Below, piece after piece: positions 6,806 to 12,468 of a DNA stretch of 12,468 nucleotides. Source of the DNA: Caldisericaceae bacterium. GTDB lineage: Bacteria; Calditrichota; Calditrichia; Calditrichales; Calditrichaceae. A program made the translations under genes and the position numbers. The notes beneath the pieces are model-generated. The model was not told the origin of the DNA. It saw only the letters and a program-made list of their open reading frames with translations, and ran no database searches. Location of the stretch: NCBI GenBank assembly GCA_021160885.1, contig JAGHBR010000243.1:1-12468 (forward strand). Direction: 5' to 3'. Every line of letters begins with the position of its first letter. Position 1 is the stretch's first letter.

Positions 6806-6931
6806 ACCTTTGAAAAAATCTTTAAGAATGTCGTTCCCGCGCAGGCGGGAATCTCTAAATTATTGTAAATATTAGATTCCGCATCAGGTGCGGAATGACA
6901 TGTTTGGTGAATCCACGATTTTTTCAAAGGT
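6806..6931. mobile_element. MITE-like nested inverted-repeat element, 126 bp
   Basis: The ends are a perfect 15-bp inverted repeat: ACCTTTGAAAAAATC (6806-6820) and its reverse complement (6917-6931). Inside are two palindromic units in opposite orientation. The left (6828-6854) has stem TTCCCGC/GCGGGAA around GCAG. The right (6874-6901) has stem ATTCCGCA/TGCGGAAT around TCAGG. The outer flanks of both units read ATGTC[G/A]TTCC when oriented alike, so they are diverged inverted copies of one unit. There is no coding capacity. No target-site duplication is obvious. A second, truncated copy is at 12316-12354, so this is a dispersed genomic repeat. The structure is that of a non-autonomous MITE carrying REP/dRS3-like palindromes; mobility itself is inferred. 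Confidence 0.72.
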
Positions 6932-7027
6932 TTTTAAACAATTAAAAATTAACCAAAAAGGTCACAGAGAAGGCATAGAGTATTTTCTTATTTTCTGGAT
7001 TTTGCGATTAACAAATGCCTGTAAATG
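6932..7027. other. AT-rich non-coding spacer
   Basis: No gene is visible between the MITE-like element and the MATE promoter region. GTCACAGAGAAGGCATAGAG (6961-6980) has a loose tandem look (CACAGAG.../CATAGAG). Further on, GATTTTGCGATTAA (7002-7015) resembles GATTTTTATGCGATTAA near 12414-12430, so this may be a decayed repeat. Confidence 0.35.
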
Positions 7028-7056
7028 TTGATGAGTGTCTGTTATGCCAATATTAG
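7028..7056 (+). promoter_or_regulatory. Candidate promoter of the MATE-tmk-ctpA run
   Basis: TTGATG (7028-7033) and TATTAG (7051-7056) have the ideal 17-bp spacing, each 4 of 6 to sigma-70 consensus. The predicted start near 7063 leaves a leader of about 100 nt. This fits the need for a new promoter after the terminator at 6716-6760. Confidence 0.35.
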
Positions 7057-7065
7057 TAGCAACGC

Positions 7066-7077
7066 GTCACGTGTGAC
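7066..7077. promoter_or_regulatory. Operator-like dyad GTCAC-GT-GTGAC
   Basis: The 5-bp arms are perfect inverted repeats with a 2-bp centre. It lies immediately downstream of the predicted transcription start (about 7063), a position where a bound repressor would block initiation. A 2-nt loop is too tight for a good RNA hairpin, so a DNA-binding site is likelier. The GTGA/TCAC half-sites recall CRP/FNR-family sites but in the opposite arrangement to the usual TGTGA-N6-TCACA. The regulator is unknown. Confidence 0.35.
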
Positions 7078-7164
7078 ATTTTTTAATTTGAGCAAAAAAA
7101 CTTTGCTGAGTTAAAGCGTGTGTTTTAAGGAAGAACTCTAATTTAATCGAAAGAATGAGAGGCG

Positions 7165-8505
7165 ATGCCCGAACAGAAAAAAAGCGGAACAATGACCCAA
7201 GTAATCAAGCAGTCTTTTCCGGCGGTCATTGATTTATCATCACAGACGATTACCTGGTTGATTGAAGCCATTTTCTTAGGACAGCTTTCGTCCCTGGCCC
7301 TGGCTGGTGTGGGCATTGCCCAGCAGTTTATTGTGTTAACATTCAGCATTCTGCTTACCTTTGTTGTAGGTAGTTCCATCATTATTGTTCGTTATCTGGG
7401 CGCCGACGACCAGTGGAATGCCAACCACATTTTAGGCCAGGCTTTTCTTATTGGCATCATTTTGTCAGTTCTAATTGGGCTGTTCTGGTATTTTGTGGTT
7501 CCACTGCTTATGACTTTGATTAAAGAAGAAGGAACTCAGGCCCGCCATTACGCCATTACCTACATTAGAACGGTCGCTGTGTTTGCGCCCATTATCATCA
7601 CCAATTTTATCTGCCTTGGAATTTTGCGTGGTGTGGGCGACACCTTACTAACCATGACCATCAGCTTGGTGGTTAATGTGTTAAATTTAGTTTTGGATGT
7701 TTTCCTTATTTTTGGCTTGTGGATTTTTCCGCGCCTAGAAACATTCGGCGCCGGGCTGGCTGTTGGCATTGCACAAACAGTAGGCTTTATCATCACAATT
7801 ACCTTTTTGCGCAATCACAAATCAAGCCTCTTTTTGGCCATGATGGAAATTACACAACCCAGGATGGCCACCTTTAAAAAATTGTTTAAGCTGGGAATTC
7901 CAACCACCATTGAACAATTAGTCTGGTCGATGGGACAGATCATTTTAAGCTTCTTTGCCGCCCAAATCAATGTCACCGCTCTGGCTGCCCATCAGGTTTT
8001 GGTGCGCATTCAATCGGTGCTTTCCATGGTCAACTGGGGCTTTTCCATTACCGGCATGACTCTGGTTGGTAAGAGCATCGGCGCCAAAGACTACAAAGAA
8101 GCTTTAAAAAGCGGTCACATGGTAGGCCGGATATCCTGGATTAATGCGGTACTGGTTGGCACACTGCTGTTTATTTTTTCCAGACACGTGATGTCCGTTT
8201 TTACCGGGGATATCCAAGTCATTGAAATGGGTGAAAGCGTCATGTTATTGTTTGTCATCTTGCAAATTCCAAAAGCCATTAACACGGCTTATTCCGGCAA
8301 TCTGCGCGGCTGTGCTGACCTGAACTGGTTGATGTGGCTGGCCATCGGCGCTGTAATTATTAATGAAATTATTGGAGCCTTTTTGCTTACCTTTACCTTT
8401 TCCATGGGGTTGGCCGGTTTGTGGCTGATTCAGATTTTTGACGAAAGCGAACGCCTGGGCTTGAACATCTGGCGATTTAATAAAGGAGATTGGAAAAAAG
8501 TTTGA
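7165..8505 (+). CDS. MATE-family multidrug/metabolite exporter
   Basis: The product (446 aa) is a polytopic inner-membrane protein with about twelve hydrophobic segments in two similar halves, as expected of MATE antiporters driven by H+ or Na+. The first helix region (VIDLSSQTITWLIEAIFLGQLSSLALAGVG) has the typical MATE pattern in which ALA.VG follows a helix bearing F.G.L. ILRGVGDT and the mid-protein KLGIPTTIEQLVWS, which starts the second half, are also characteristic. The substrate cannot be read from sequence. The ATG at 7165 has GAGAGG only 2 nt upstream, which is close; an ATG at 7192 would also keep all helices. The stop TGA overlaps the ATG of tmk (TGATG), indicating co-translation. 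The operator-like dyad upstream could make it inducible. Confidence 0.88.
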   Translation: MPEQKKSGTMTQVIKQSFPAVIDLSSQTITWLIEAIFLGQLSSLALAGVGIAQQFIVLTFSILLTFVVGSSIIIVRYLGADDQWNANHILGQAFLIGIILSVLIGLFWYFVVPLLMTLIKEEGTQARHYAITYIRTVAVFAPIIITNFICLGILRGVGDTLLTMTISLVVNVLNLVLDVFLIFGLWIFPRLETFGAGLAVGIAQTVGFIITITFLRNHKSSLFLAMMEITQPRMATFKKLFKLGIPTTIEQLVWSMGQIILSFFAAQINVTALAAHQVLVRIQSVLSMVNWGFSITGMTLVGKSIGAKDYKEALKSGHMVGRISWINAVLVGTLLFIFSRHVMSVFTGDIQVIEMGESVMLLFVILQIPKAINTAYSGNLRGCADLNWLMWLAIGAVIINEIIGAFLLTFTFSMGLAGLWLIQIFDESERLGLNIWRFNKGDWKKV

Positions 8506-9134
8506 TGGACAATAAACGTTTCATTTCTTTTGAAGGACTCGATTATTCCGGAAAATCCACACAAATTCGCTTATTGGAAAAATACTTACAGGAACGCGGA
8601 CATCGCGTGTTTCCCATTCGCGAACCCGGTGGCACTGTCATTTCTGAAAGAATTCGCGATATTCTGCTGGACAAAAAACACATGAACATGACCGAACGCT
8701 GTGAAATCTTTTTGTACAGCGCTGCCCGCGTACAATTAGTTCAAGAAAAGATCATTCCTTTGTTGAAAGAGGGGTACTTTATCTTGGCTGACCGTTACGT
8801 GGATTCGACAACGGCTTACCAGGGTTACGGCCGCGGGCTGGATCTGCAAATGGTAGAACAAATTAATCAGGCGGCAACGTTTGGTCTGCTGCCCGGAACG
8901 ACCTTTTACCTGCGCCTGCAGCCAGAAGAAATTGCCGACAGAATTCCACAAAGCGGCCGTGAACTGGATCGCCTGGAAGCTGCCGGCCAGGATTTCTACC
9001 AGCGCGTTTTTCAAGGATATGAAATTTTGGCCGAAAAAAATAAAAAACGCTTTTATGTGATTGATGCCAATTTGAGTGTCGAACAAATTCATCAAATTAT
9101 AGTTAAAATTTTAATCAAAAGAACCATGGAATAA
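8505..9134 (+). CDS. tmk: Thymidylate kinase
   Basis: The product (209 aa) phosphorylates dTMP to dTDP with ATP, an essential step in dTTP supply. The P-loop FEGLDYSGKSTQ is at residues 9-20; Y14 replaces the glycine common in many homologues, though the GxxxxGKS frame is intact. REPGGT (39-44) and DRYVDSTTAYQG (96-107) are the dTMP-binding and DRY motifs. ELDRLEAAGQDFYQRV forms the expected region after the lid. The frame is open to a TTG at 8490, but the ATG at 8505 begins the protein directly at its first strand and overlaps the MATE stop by 1 nt. GGAG at 8485-8488 is the only nearby Shine-Dalgarno-like site and is rather far, so translational coupling is likely. Confidence 0.92.
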   Translation: MDNKRFISFEGLDYSGKSTQIRLLEKYLQERGHRVFPIREPGGTVISERIRDILLDKKHMNMTERCEIFLYSAARVQLVQEKIIPLLKEGYFILADRYVDSTTAYQGYGRGLDLQMVEQINQAATFGLLPGTTFYLRLQPEEIADRIPQSGRELDRLEAAGQDFYQRVFQGYEILAEKNKKRFYVIDANLSVEQIHQIIVKILIKRTME

Positions 9135-9136
9135 TT

Positions 9137-10807
9137 ATGAAGAGACTACGTTACCATCTTTGGCTTGTTTTAATTGTCGTATTCAGCGCTCAAATCCTTG
9201 TTGCCCAAGCCCCCAAAAACGATGATGATTACTATCTGGAACTAAAAAAAGGCTGGGATCATCTGCAAAAGGTATTTGAGCTGCTTAATCGATATTACGT
9301 TGATGAAATTCGACCCTACCCATTGCTCAAAAGCGCCATTGATGGGATGCTGGACAAGCTCGATCCTTACACAGTCTTTATCGAAAGTAAGGGGCAGGAT
9401 CGCCTGCGTATGATTACCACCGGTCGCTATGGCGGCGTAGGTATGGAGATCGGATTGCGCAACAAAAAAGTAACCGTTATTGCCCCCATAGAGAACTCAC
9501 CAGCTGCCAAAAGCGGCATTCAGGCTGGCGACATCATTGAAAAAATTGATGGCAAAGATATCTCTGACTGGCCATTAGACAAAGTTAGTTCTACCCTTCG
9601 CGGGAAGGTCGGCACAAAAGTCCGGCTTCTCATCCATCGTCCTGGTTTGGAGCGCAGTTTTGAAATCGAGTTGACGCGTGCCGAGATTGTTCTGGAAGAT
9701 GTGGGCTATGCCGGTTTTGTTGCCTCCGGCATTGGTTACGTAAGCTTAAAAGGTTTTACGGAAAAAGCGCCGGATGAATTGAAACAGGCGCTGTACAAAT
9801 TGAAATCAAGCAATCAATTTAAAGGATTAATCTTAGACCTGCGTGGAAATCCGGGCGGCCTGCTGGAATCTGCTGTTAAAATTGTCAGCCTGTTTGTTCC
9901 TAAAAACACGCTGGTTGTTTACACCAAAGGTTATCGGGAAAAAGAGTACCGTTTTTACACCCAGGATGAACCGTTTTTGCCGAACATTCCGCTGGTTGTG
10001 CTGGTAAACGGCGGTAGCGCCAGCGCATCGGAAATTGTGGCCGGTGCCTTGCAGGATTTAGATCGGGCGGTTATCGTGGGACGACCAACCTTTGGCAAGG
10101 GATTGGTGCAAAAAGTTTTTAACATTGATAAAAGTCAGGATGTCAAACTAAAAATCACTACTGCCAAATACTACATTCCCAGCGGACGCTGCATTCAAAA
10201 ACGTGATTATGGCAAGGATGGCGTAATTGTTCTTGATTCAAGCAAATCTGATTCCGGCACGCACATTTTTTTCACTAAAAACAAAAGAAAAGTTCACGAT
10301 AAAGGCGGCATTGAACCCGATGTAGAAGTGAGTAATGATTCGCTGGCCGCAGTGGTCGTTGAATTGATTCGCAAAAATCTGCTGTTTGATTTTGCCGTGC
10401 GGTTTCACCAACAAAATCCCAACTGGCCGGATTCTTCATTTGCTATCACACCGGAAATTTTTAATAATTTTCAGCAATTTCTGAAAGAGAAGAATTTCCA
10501 ATTTACTCTTGAAGGTGAACGGGAGCTGAAAAAGATTAAACGTCTGGTCAAAAAACGAGCTTATGATTCCGGCATCAGCGATTTGATCGACCAGCTGGAA
10601 GAAAAACTAAAAGCCAACAAACAGGTGGAATTTGAGCGCAATCAAGAACAAATCAAAGAGCTGTTGCGGCTGGAACTGGCCGAAAAGTATTACGGTTCTA
10701 AATGGCGTCACAAACTGGCCTTGGAAAAAGACAAACAATTGCTTAAAGCGCGGGAAATTTTAGTCAATTTAAAAAATTACCATCAAATTTTAGCCATCCA
10801 ACAATAA
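9137..10807 (+). CDS. ctpA: S41-family C-terminal processing protease (CtpA/Prc type)
   Basis: The product (556 aa) has an N-terminal signal peptide (basic MKRLRYH, hydrophobic core, VAQA near residue 24), so it acts in the periplasm, possibly as a lipoprotein-free or membrane-tethered form. A short N-terminal helical domain (about 35-95) is followed by a PDZ domain (about 96-185, with YGGVGMEIG and AGDIIEKIDG) and the S41 catalytic core. The Ser-Lys-Gln triad is visible: S296 in GGSASASEI, K321 in TFGKG and Q325. The spacing of 25 and 4 residues matches CtpB/Prc enzymes. GGIEPDVEV near 390-398 closes the core. Beyond about residue 430 a charged, lysine/glutamate-rich helical tail of roughly 120 residues probably forms a coiled coil. 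It starts 2 nt after tmk, without a clear ribosome binding site. Likely role: trimming or degrading envelope proteins. Confidence 0.9.
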   Translation: MKRLRYHLWLVLIVVFSAQILVAQAPKNDDDYYLELKKGWDHLQKVFELLNRYYVDEIRPYPLLKSAIDGMLDKLDPYTVFIESKGQDRLRMITTGRYGGVGMEIGLRNKKVTVIAPIENSPAAKSGIQAGDIIEKIDGKDISDWPLDKVSSTLRGKVGTKVRLLIHRPGLERSFEIELTRAEIVLEDVGYAGFVASGIGYVSLKGFTEKAPDELKQALYKLKSSNQFKGLILDLRGNPGGLLESAVKIVSLFVPKNTLVVYTKGYREKEYRFYTQDEPFLPNIPLVVLVNGGSASASEIVAGALQDLDRAVIVGRPTFGKGLVQKVFNIDKSQDVKLKITTAKYYIPSGRCIQKRDYGKDGVIVLDSSKSDSGTHIFFTKNKRKVHDKGGIEPDVEVSNDSLAAVVVELIRKNLLFDFAVRFHQQNPNWPDSSFAITPEIFNNFQQFLKEKNFQFTLEGERELKKIKRLVKKRAYDSGISDLIDQLEEKLKANKQVEFERNQEQIKELLRLELAEKYYGSKWRHKLALEKDKQLLKAREILVNLKNYHQILAIQQ

Positions 10808-10844
10808 CCCGCTAACTTCCATTTGATTGTTTTTTGTTTTTTAT

Positions 10845-10896
10845 TTAATTACCAGACCGGAGGCGGAAATAAATTGCACCCGGCTCTGGTTATTAA
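10845..10896 (+). promoter_or_regulatory. Bulged hairpin upstream of tRNA nucleotidyltransferase gene
   Basis: ACCAGA-CCGG (10851-10860) pairs with CCGG-C-TCTGGT (10880-10890) with one bulged C. Outside one mismatch, TTAAT (10845-10849) pairs with ATTAA (10892-10896), giving about 15 bp around a 19-nt loop. The following sequence is A-rich, not a T-tract, so this is not a normal terminator for the upstream gene. It may be a leader structure, RNA processing site or transcript-end stabiliser. A T-rich run (10829-10845) precedes it. Confidence 0.45.
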
Positions 10897-10922
10897 TAAC
10901 AATAAAAAAATCGGAATTTTAA

Positions 10923-12308
10923 ATGACGCACGAAGAATTATTTAAGAAAATTTACCACAGCGCGCAAAAGTGTGGCTATCAGATTTATGTAGTAGGCGGC
11001 TATGTGCGCGACTTGCTGTTGGGCAAAAAAGTGAAAGACATCGACTTTGTGGTCGTTGGCGATGCCATGCGCTTTGCCGACCAGCTAAAAAAAGATTTGC
11101 ACTTAAAAACCATTGTGCGCTACCCACGCTTCGGCACCTTTATGACGCGTTACTATGGTTTTCAATTAGAATTTGTCAACGCGCGGGAAGAATCATACAG
11201 CGCCGATTCCCGCAAGCCGCTTACCAGGCAGGCCGATTTGTACTCAGATTTAAGCCGTCGTGATTTTACCATCAACACGCTGGCCATGGACATTTCGCCT
11301 GAAAACTTTGGTAAAATTATTGATGTTTATCAGGGTCAGCAGGATCTAAAAGACGGCATCATTCGCACACCGCTTGATCCGGTACAGACCTTTTCCGATG
11401 ATCCATTGCGCATGCTGCGCGCCATTCGCTTTGCCAGTCAGTTACAGTTCAAAATTGAAGAGCGCACCTTTAAAGCCATTCAGGCCAACGCGCAACGTTT
11501 AAAAATCATTTCGCAGGAACGCATTACCGATGAATTTAACAAGATTTTACTCACCGAAAAGCCATCGCGCGGCATGTTGCTTTTGGACAAAAGCGGCTTA
11601 CTACAAGTCTTTTTCCCGGAATTTGTAGCGCTAAAGGGCGTGGAACAACGTAAAGGTTTCCATCACAAGGATGTTTTCTACCATACCTTGCAGGTGCTGG
11701 ACAACGTGGCTGCCAAAAGCGACAAACTGGAGCTAAGACTGGCTGCCTTGTTGCACGACATAGGTAAACCGCCCACCAAACGCTTTGATGAAGAAAGCGG
11801 CTGGACCTTCCATGGTCATGAGGTAGTCGGCGAGCGCATGGCAAGGCGGATTTTGCGCCGCTTTAAATATTCCACTGAAATTGTGGATTATGTTTGTAAG
11901 CTGGTGCGCCTGCACTTGCGGCCCATGGCTCTGGTCAGTGAAGAAGTGACTGATTCGGCCATCCGGCGATTGATTTATCTGGCCGGCGATGAGCTGGACG
12001 ATTTAATGATTTTGTGCCGGGCCGACATTACGTCTAAGATCGAAAAAAAAGTAAAACGCTACTTAGAAAATTACGAAATCGTTTTAAAACGTATTGCCGA
12101 AGTCGAAGAACGCGACCGCATTCGCAATTTTAAACCGCCTATTGACGGTAATGAAATCATGCAGCTTTTTAACCTGAAACCTGGGCCGAAGGTGGGCAAA
12201 ATTAAAAAATTTATTCTGGAGGCCATTTTAAATGGTGAGGTTCCGAATGACCATGACGCCTGTCTGGAATTGATCATGCAGCACAAAGACGAATTACTGG
12301 CAGATTGA
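10923..12308 (+). CDS. cca: Class II tRNA nucleotidyltransferase (CCA-adding enzyme) with HD domain
   Basis: The product (461 aa) belongs to the class II tRNA nucleotidyltransferase/poly(A) polymerase family that builds or repairs the tRNA 3' CCA end. The head domain has VVGGYVRDLLLG (23-34) with catalytic D39 and D41 in KDIDFVVVG. SRRDFTINTLAMD (111-123) and DDPLRMLRAIRFAS (159-172) are the ribose and nucleotide-selecting motifs, and SQERITDEFNKIL (197-209) is the expected helix. A metal-dependent HD phosphohydrolase domain follows: H254, LLHDIGKP (H278, D279), FHGHE (297-300), H331. This domain can remove 2',3'-cyclic phosphate in related enzymes. Full CCA versus A-only or CC-only addition cannot be assigned, though no second copy is seen here. 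The ATG at 10923 has only a weak CGGAA site upstream. Confidence 0.88.
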   Translation: MTHEELFKKIYHSAQKCGYQIYVVGGYVRDLLLGKKVKDIDFVVVGDAMRFADQLKKDLHLKTIVRYPRFGTFMTRYYGFQLEFVNAREESYSADSRKPLTRQADLYSDLSRRDFTINTLAMDISPENFGKIIDVYQGQQDLKDGIIRTPLDPVQTFSDDPLRMLRAIRFASQLQFKIEERTFKAIQANAQRLKIISQERITDEFNKILLTEKPSRGMLLLDKSGLLQVFFPEFVALKGVEQRKGFHHKDVFYHTLQVLDNVAAKSDKLELRLAALLHDIGKPPTKRFDEESGWTFHGHEVVGERMARRILRRFKYSTEIVDYVCKLVRLHLRPMALVSEEVTDSAIRRLIYLAGDELDDLMILCRADITSKIEKKVKRYLENYEIVLKRIAEVEERDRIRNFKPPIDGNEIMQLFNLKPGPKVGKIKKFILEAILNGEVPNDHDACLELIMQHKDELLAD

Positions 12309-12315
12309 AATCGAA

Positions 12316-12354
12316 ACCTTTGAAAAAATCATTAAGAATGTCATTCCCGCACAG
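12316..12354. mobile_element. Truncated second copy of the MITE-like element
   Basis: This segment matches 6806-6844 at 36 of 39 positions: the same 15-bp terminal repeat ACCTTTGAAAAAATC, then TTAAGAATGTC and TTCCCGC.CAG. Similarity stops abruptly after the CAG at 12352-12354, in the loop of the first internal hairpin. The second hairpin arm, the inverted unit and the right terminal repeat are absent from the rest of the window. The new sequence begins CAGGCTGTTGCATGGGG, which could be the edge of an insertion. Confidence 0.68.
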
Positions 12355-12468
12355 CAGGCTGTTGCATGGGGTTAAACTTAAAACGATATATTTAAGCATA
12401 GTTTTGTTTTTTCGATTTTTATGCGATTAATAAAAAATAGAGCCATAGATAAAACAATAGTCTTTGAA
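12355..12468. other. AT-rich sequence at window end, no gene visible
   Basis: No coding sequence or recognisable terminator for the preceding gene is seen. A weak AT-only dyad (TTTTTAT...ATAAAAA) occurs near 12415-12437. The final TCTTTGAA resembles part of the CCTTTGAA terminal motif of the MITE-like element, but the window ends there. It may be the beginning of an insertion sequence that continues to the right. Confidence 0.3.

Noticed and set aside
6828..6901. CRISPR-like or tandem repeat array
   Set aside because: There are only two units, in inverted orientation, with internal palindromes and no regular spacers; they are better explained as halves of one foldback element.
8736..9095. 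119-residue open frame on the - strand
   Set aside because: It is fully antisense to tmk conserved motifs; composition and lack of signals fit a shadow.
11551..11844. 97-residue open frame on the - strand
   Set aside because: It is antisense to the HD domain of the tRNA nucleotidyltransferase, with Arg/Pro/Cys-rich translation typical of a shadow frame.
1..12468. Defence, phage, toxin-antitoxin or secondary-metabolite system
   Set aside because: All nine genes have convincing housekeeping, metabolic or transport assignments; no unassigned gene of useful size remains.

Overview
This 12.5 kb window carries nine protein-coding genes, all on the + strand, with mid-40s GC by eye. The gene complement is bacterial. 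The gene mix, the scarcity of strong Shine-Dalgarno sites and some motif details (for example a GLDYSGKST P-loop in thymidylate kinase and a Bacteroidetes/Chlorobi-like CCA-adding enzyme) suggest the FCB superphylum. A Calditrichota-type bacterium is my tentative guess; no rRNA or other decisive marker is present.

Layout. Bases 1-332 are AT-rich non-coding leader with a near-perfect 29-bp dyad. Next come two halves of the saccharopine pathway as separate genes: a saccharopine dehydrogenase/reductase (333-1655) and a lysine-ketoglutarate reductase (1794-3107). A hairpin with a U-tract lies between them. In animals and plants these activities are fused in one protein, LKR/SDH (AASS).

A compact run follows: nadE (3175-4002), rsmI (about 4005-4715), a CDP-alcohol phosphatidyltransferase (4702-5361) and myo-inositol-1-phosphate synthase (5381-6706). 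It closes with a strong intrinsic terminator (6716-6760). The last two genes form a module predicted to make inositol-1-phosphate from glucose-6-phosphate and attach it to CDP-diacylglycerol, giving inositol phospholipid.

Bases 6707-7164 are non-coding. They hold the terminator, a 126-bp MITE-like element with perfect 15-bp terminal inverted repeats and two internal hairpins, and a candidate promoter with an operator-like dyad before the next gene.

A second tight run is a MATE-family exporter (7165-8505), tmk (8505-9134) and an S41/CtpA-type periplasmic protease (9137-10807). After a 115-bp gap with a bulged hairpin comes a class II tRNA nucleotidyltransferase with an HD domain (10923-12308). 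The window ends in a truncated second copy of the MITE-like element (12316-12354) followed by AT-rich DNA with no gene inside the window.

Most of this is housekeeping. I see no defence, CRISPR, phage or toxin system. The points most worth a second look are the nested inverted-repeat element present in two copies, the split LKR/SDH pair in a bacterium, and the inositol lipid module embedded in a nadE-rsmI operon.
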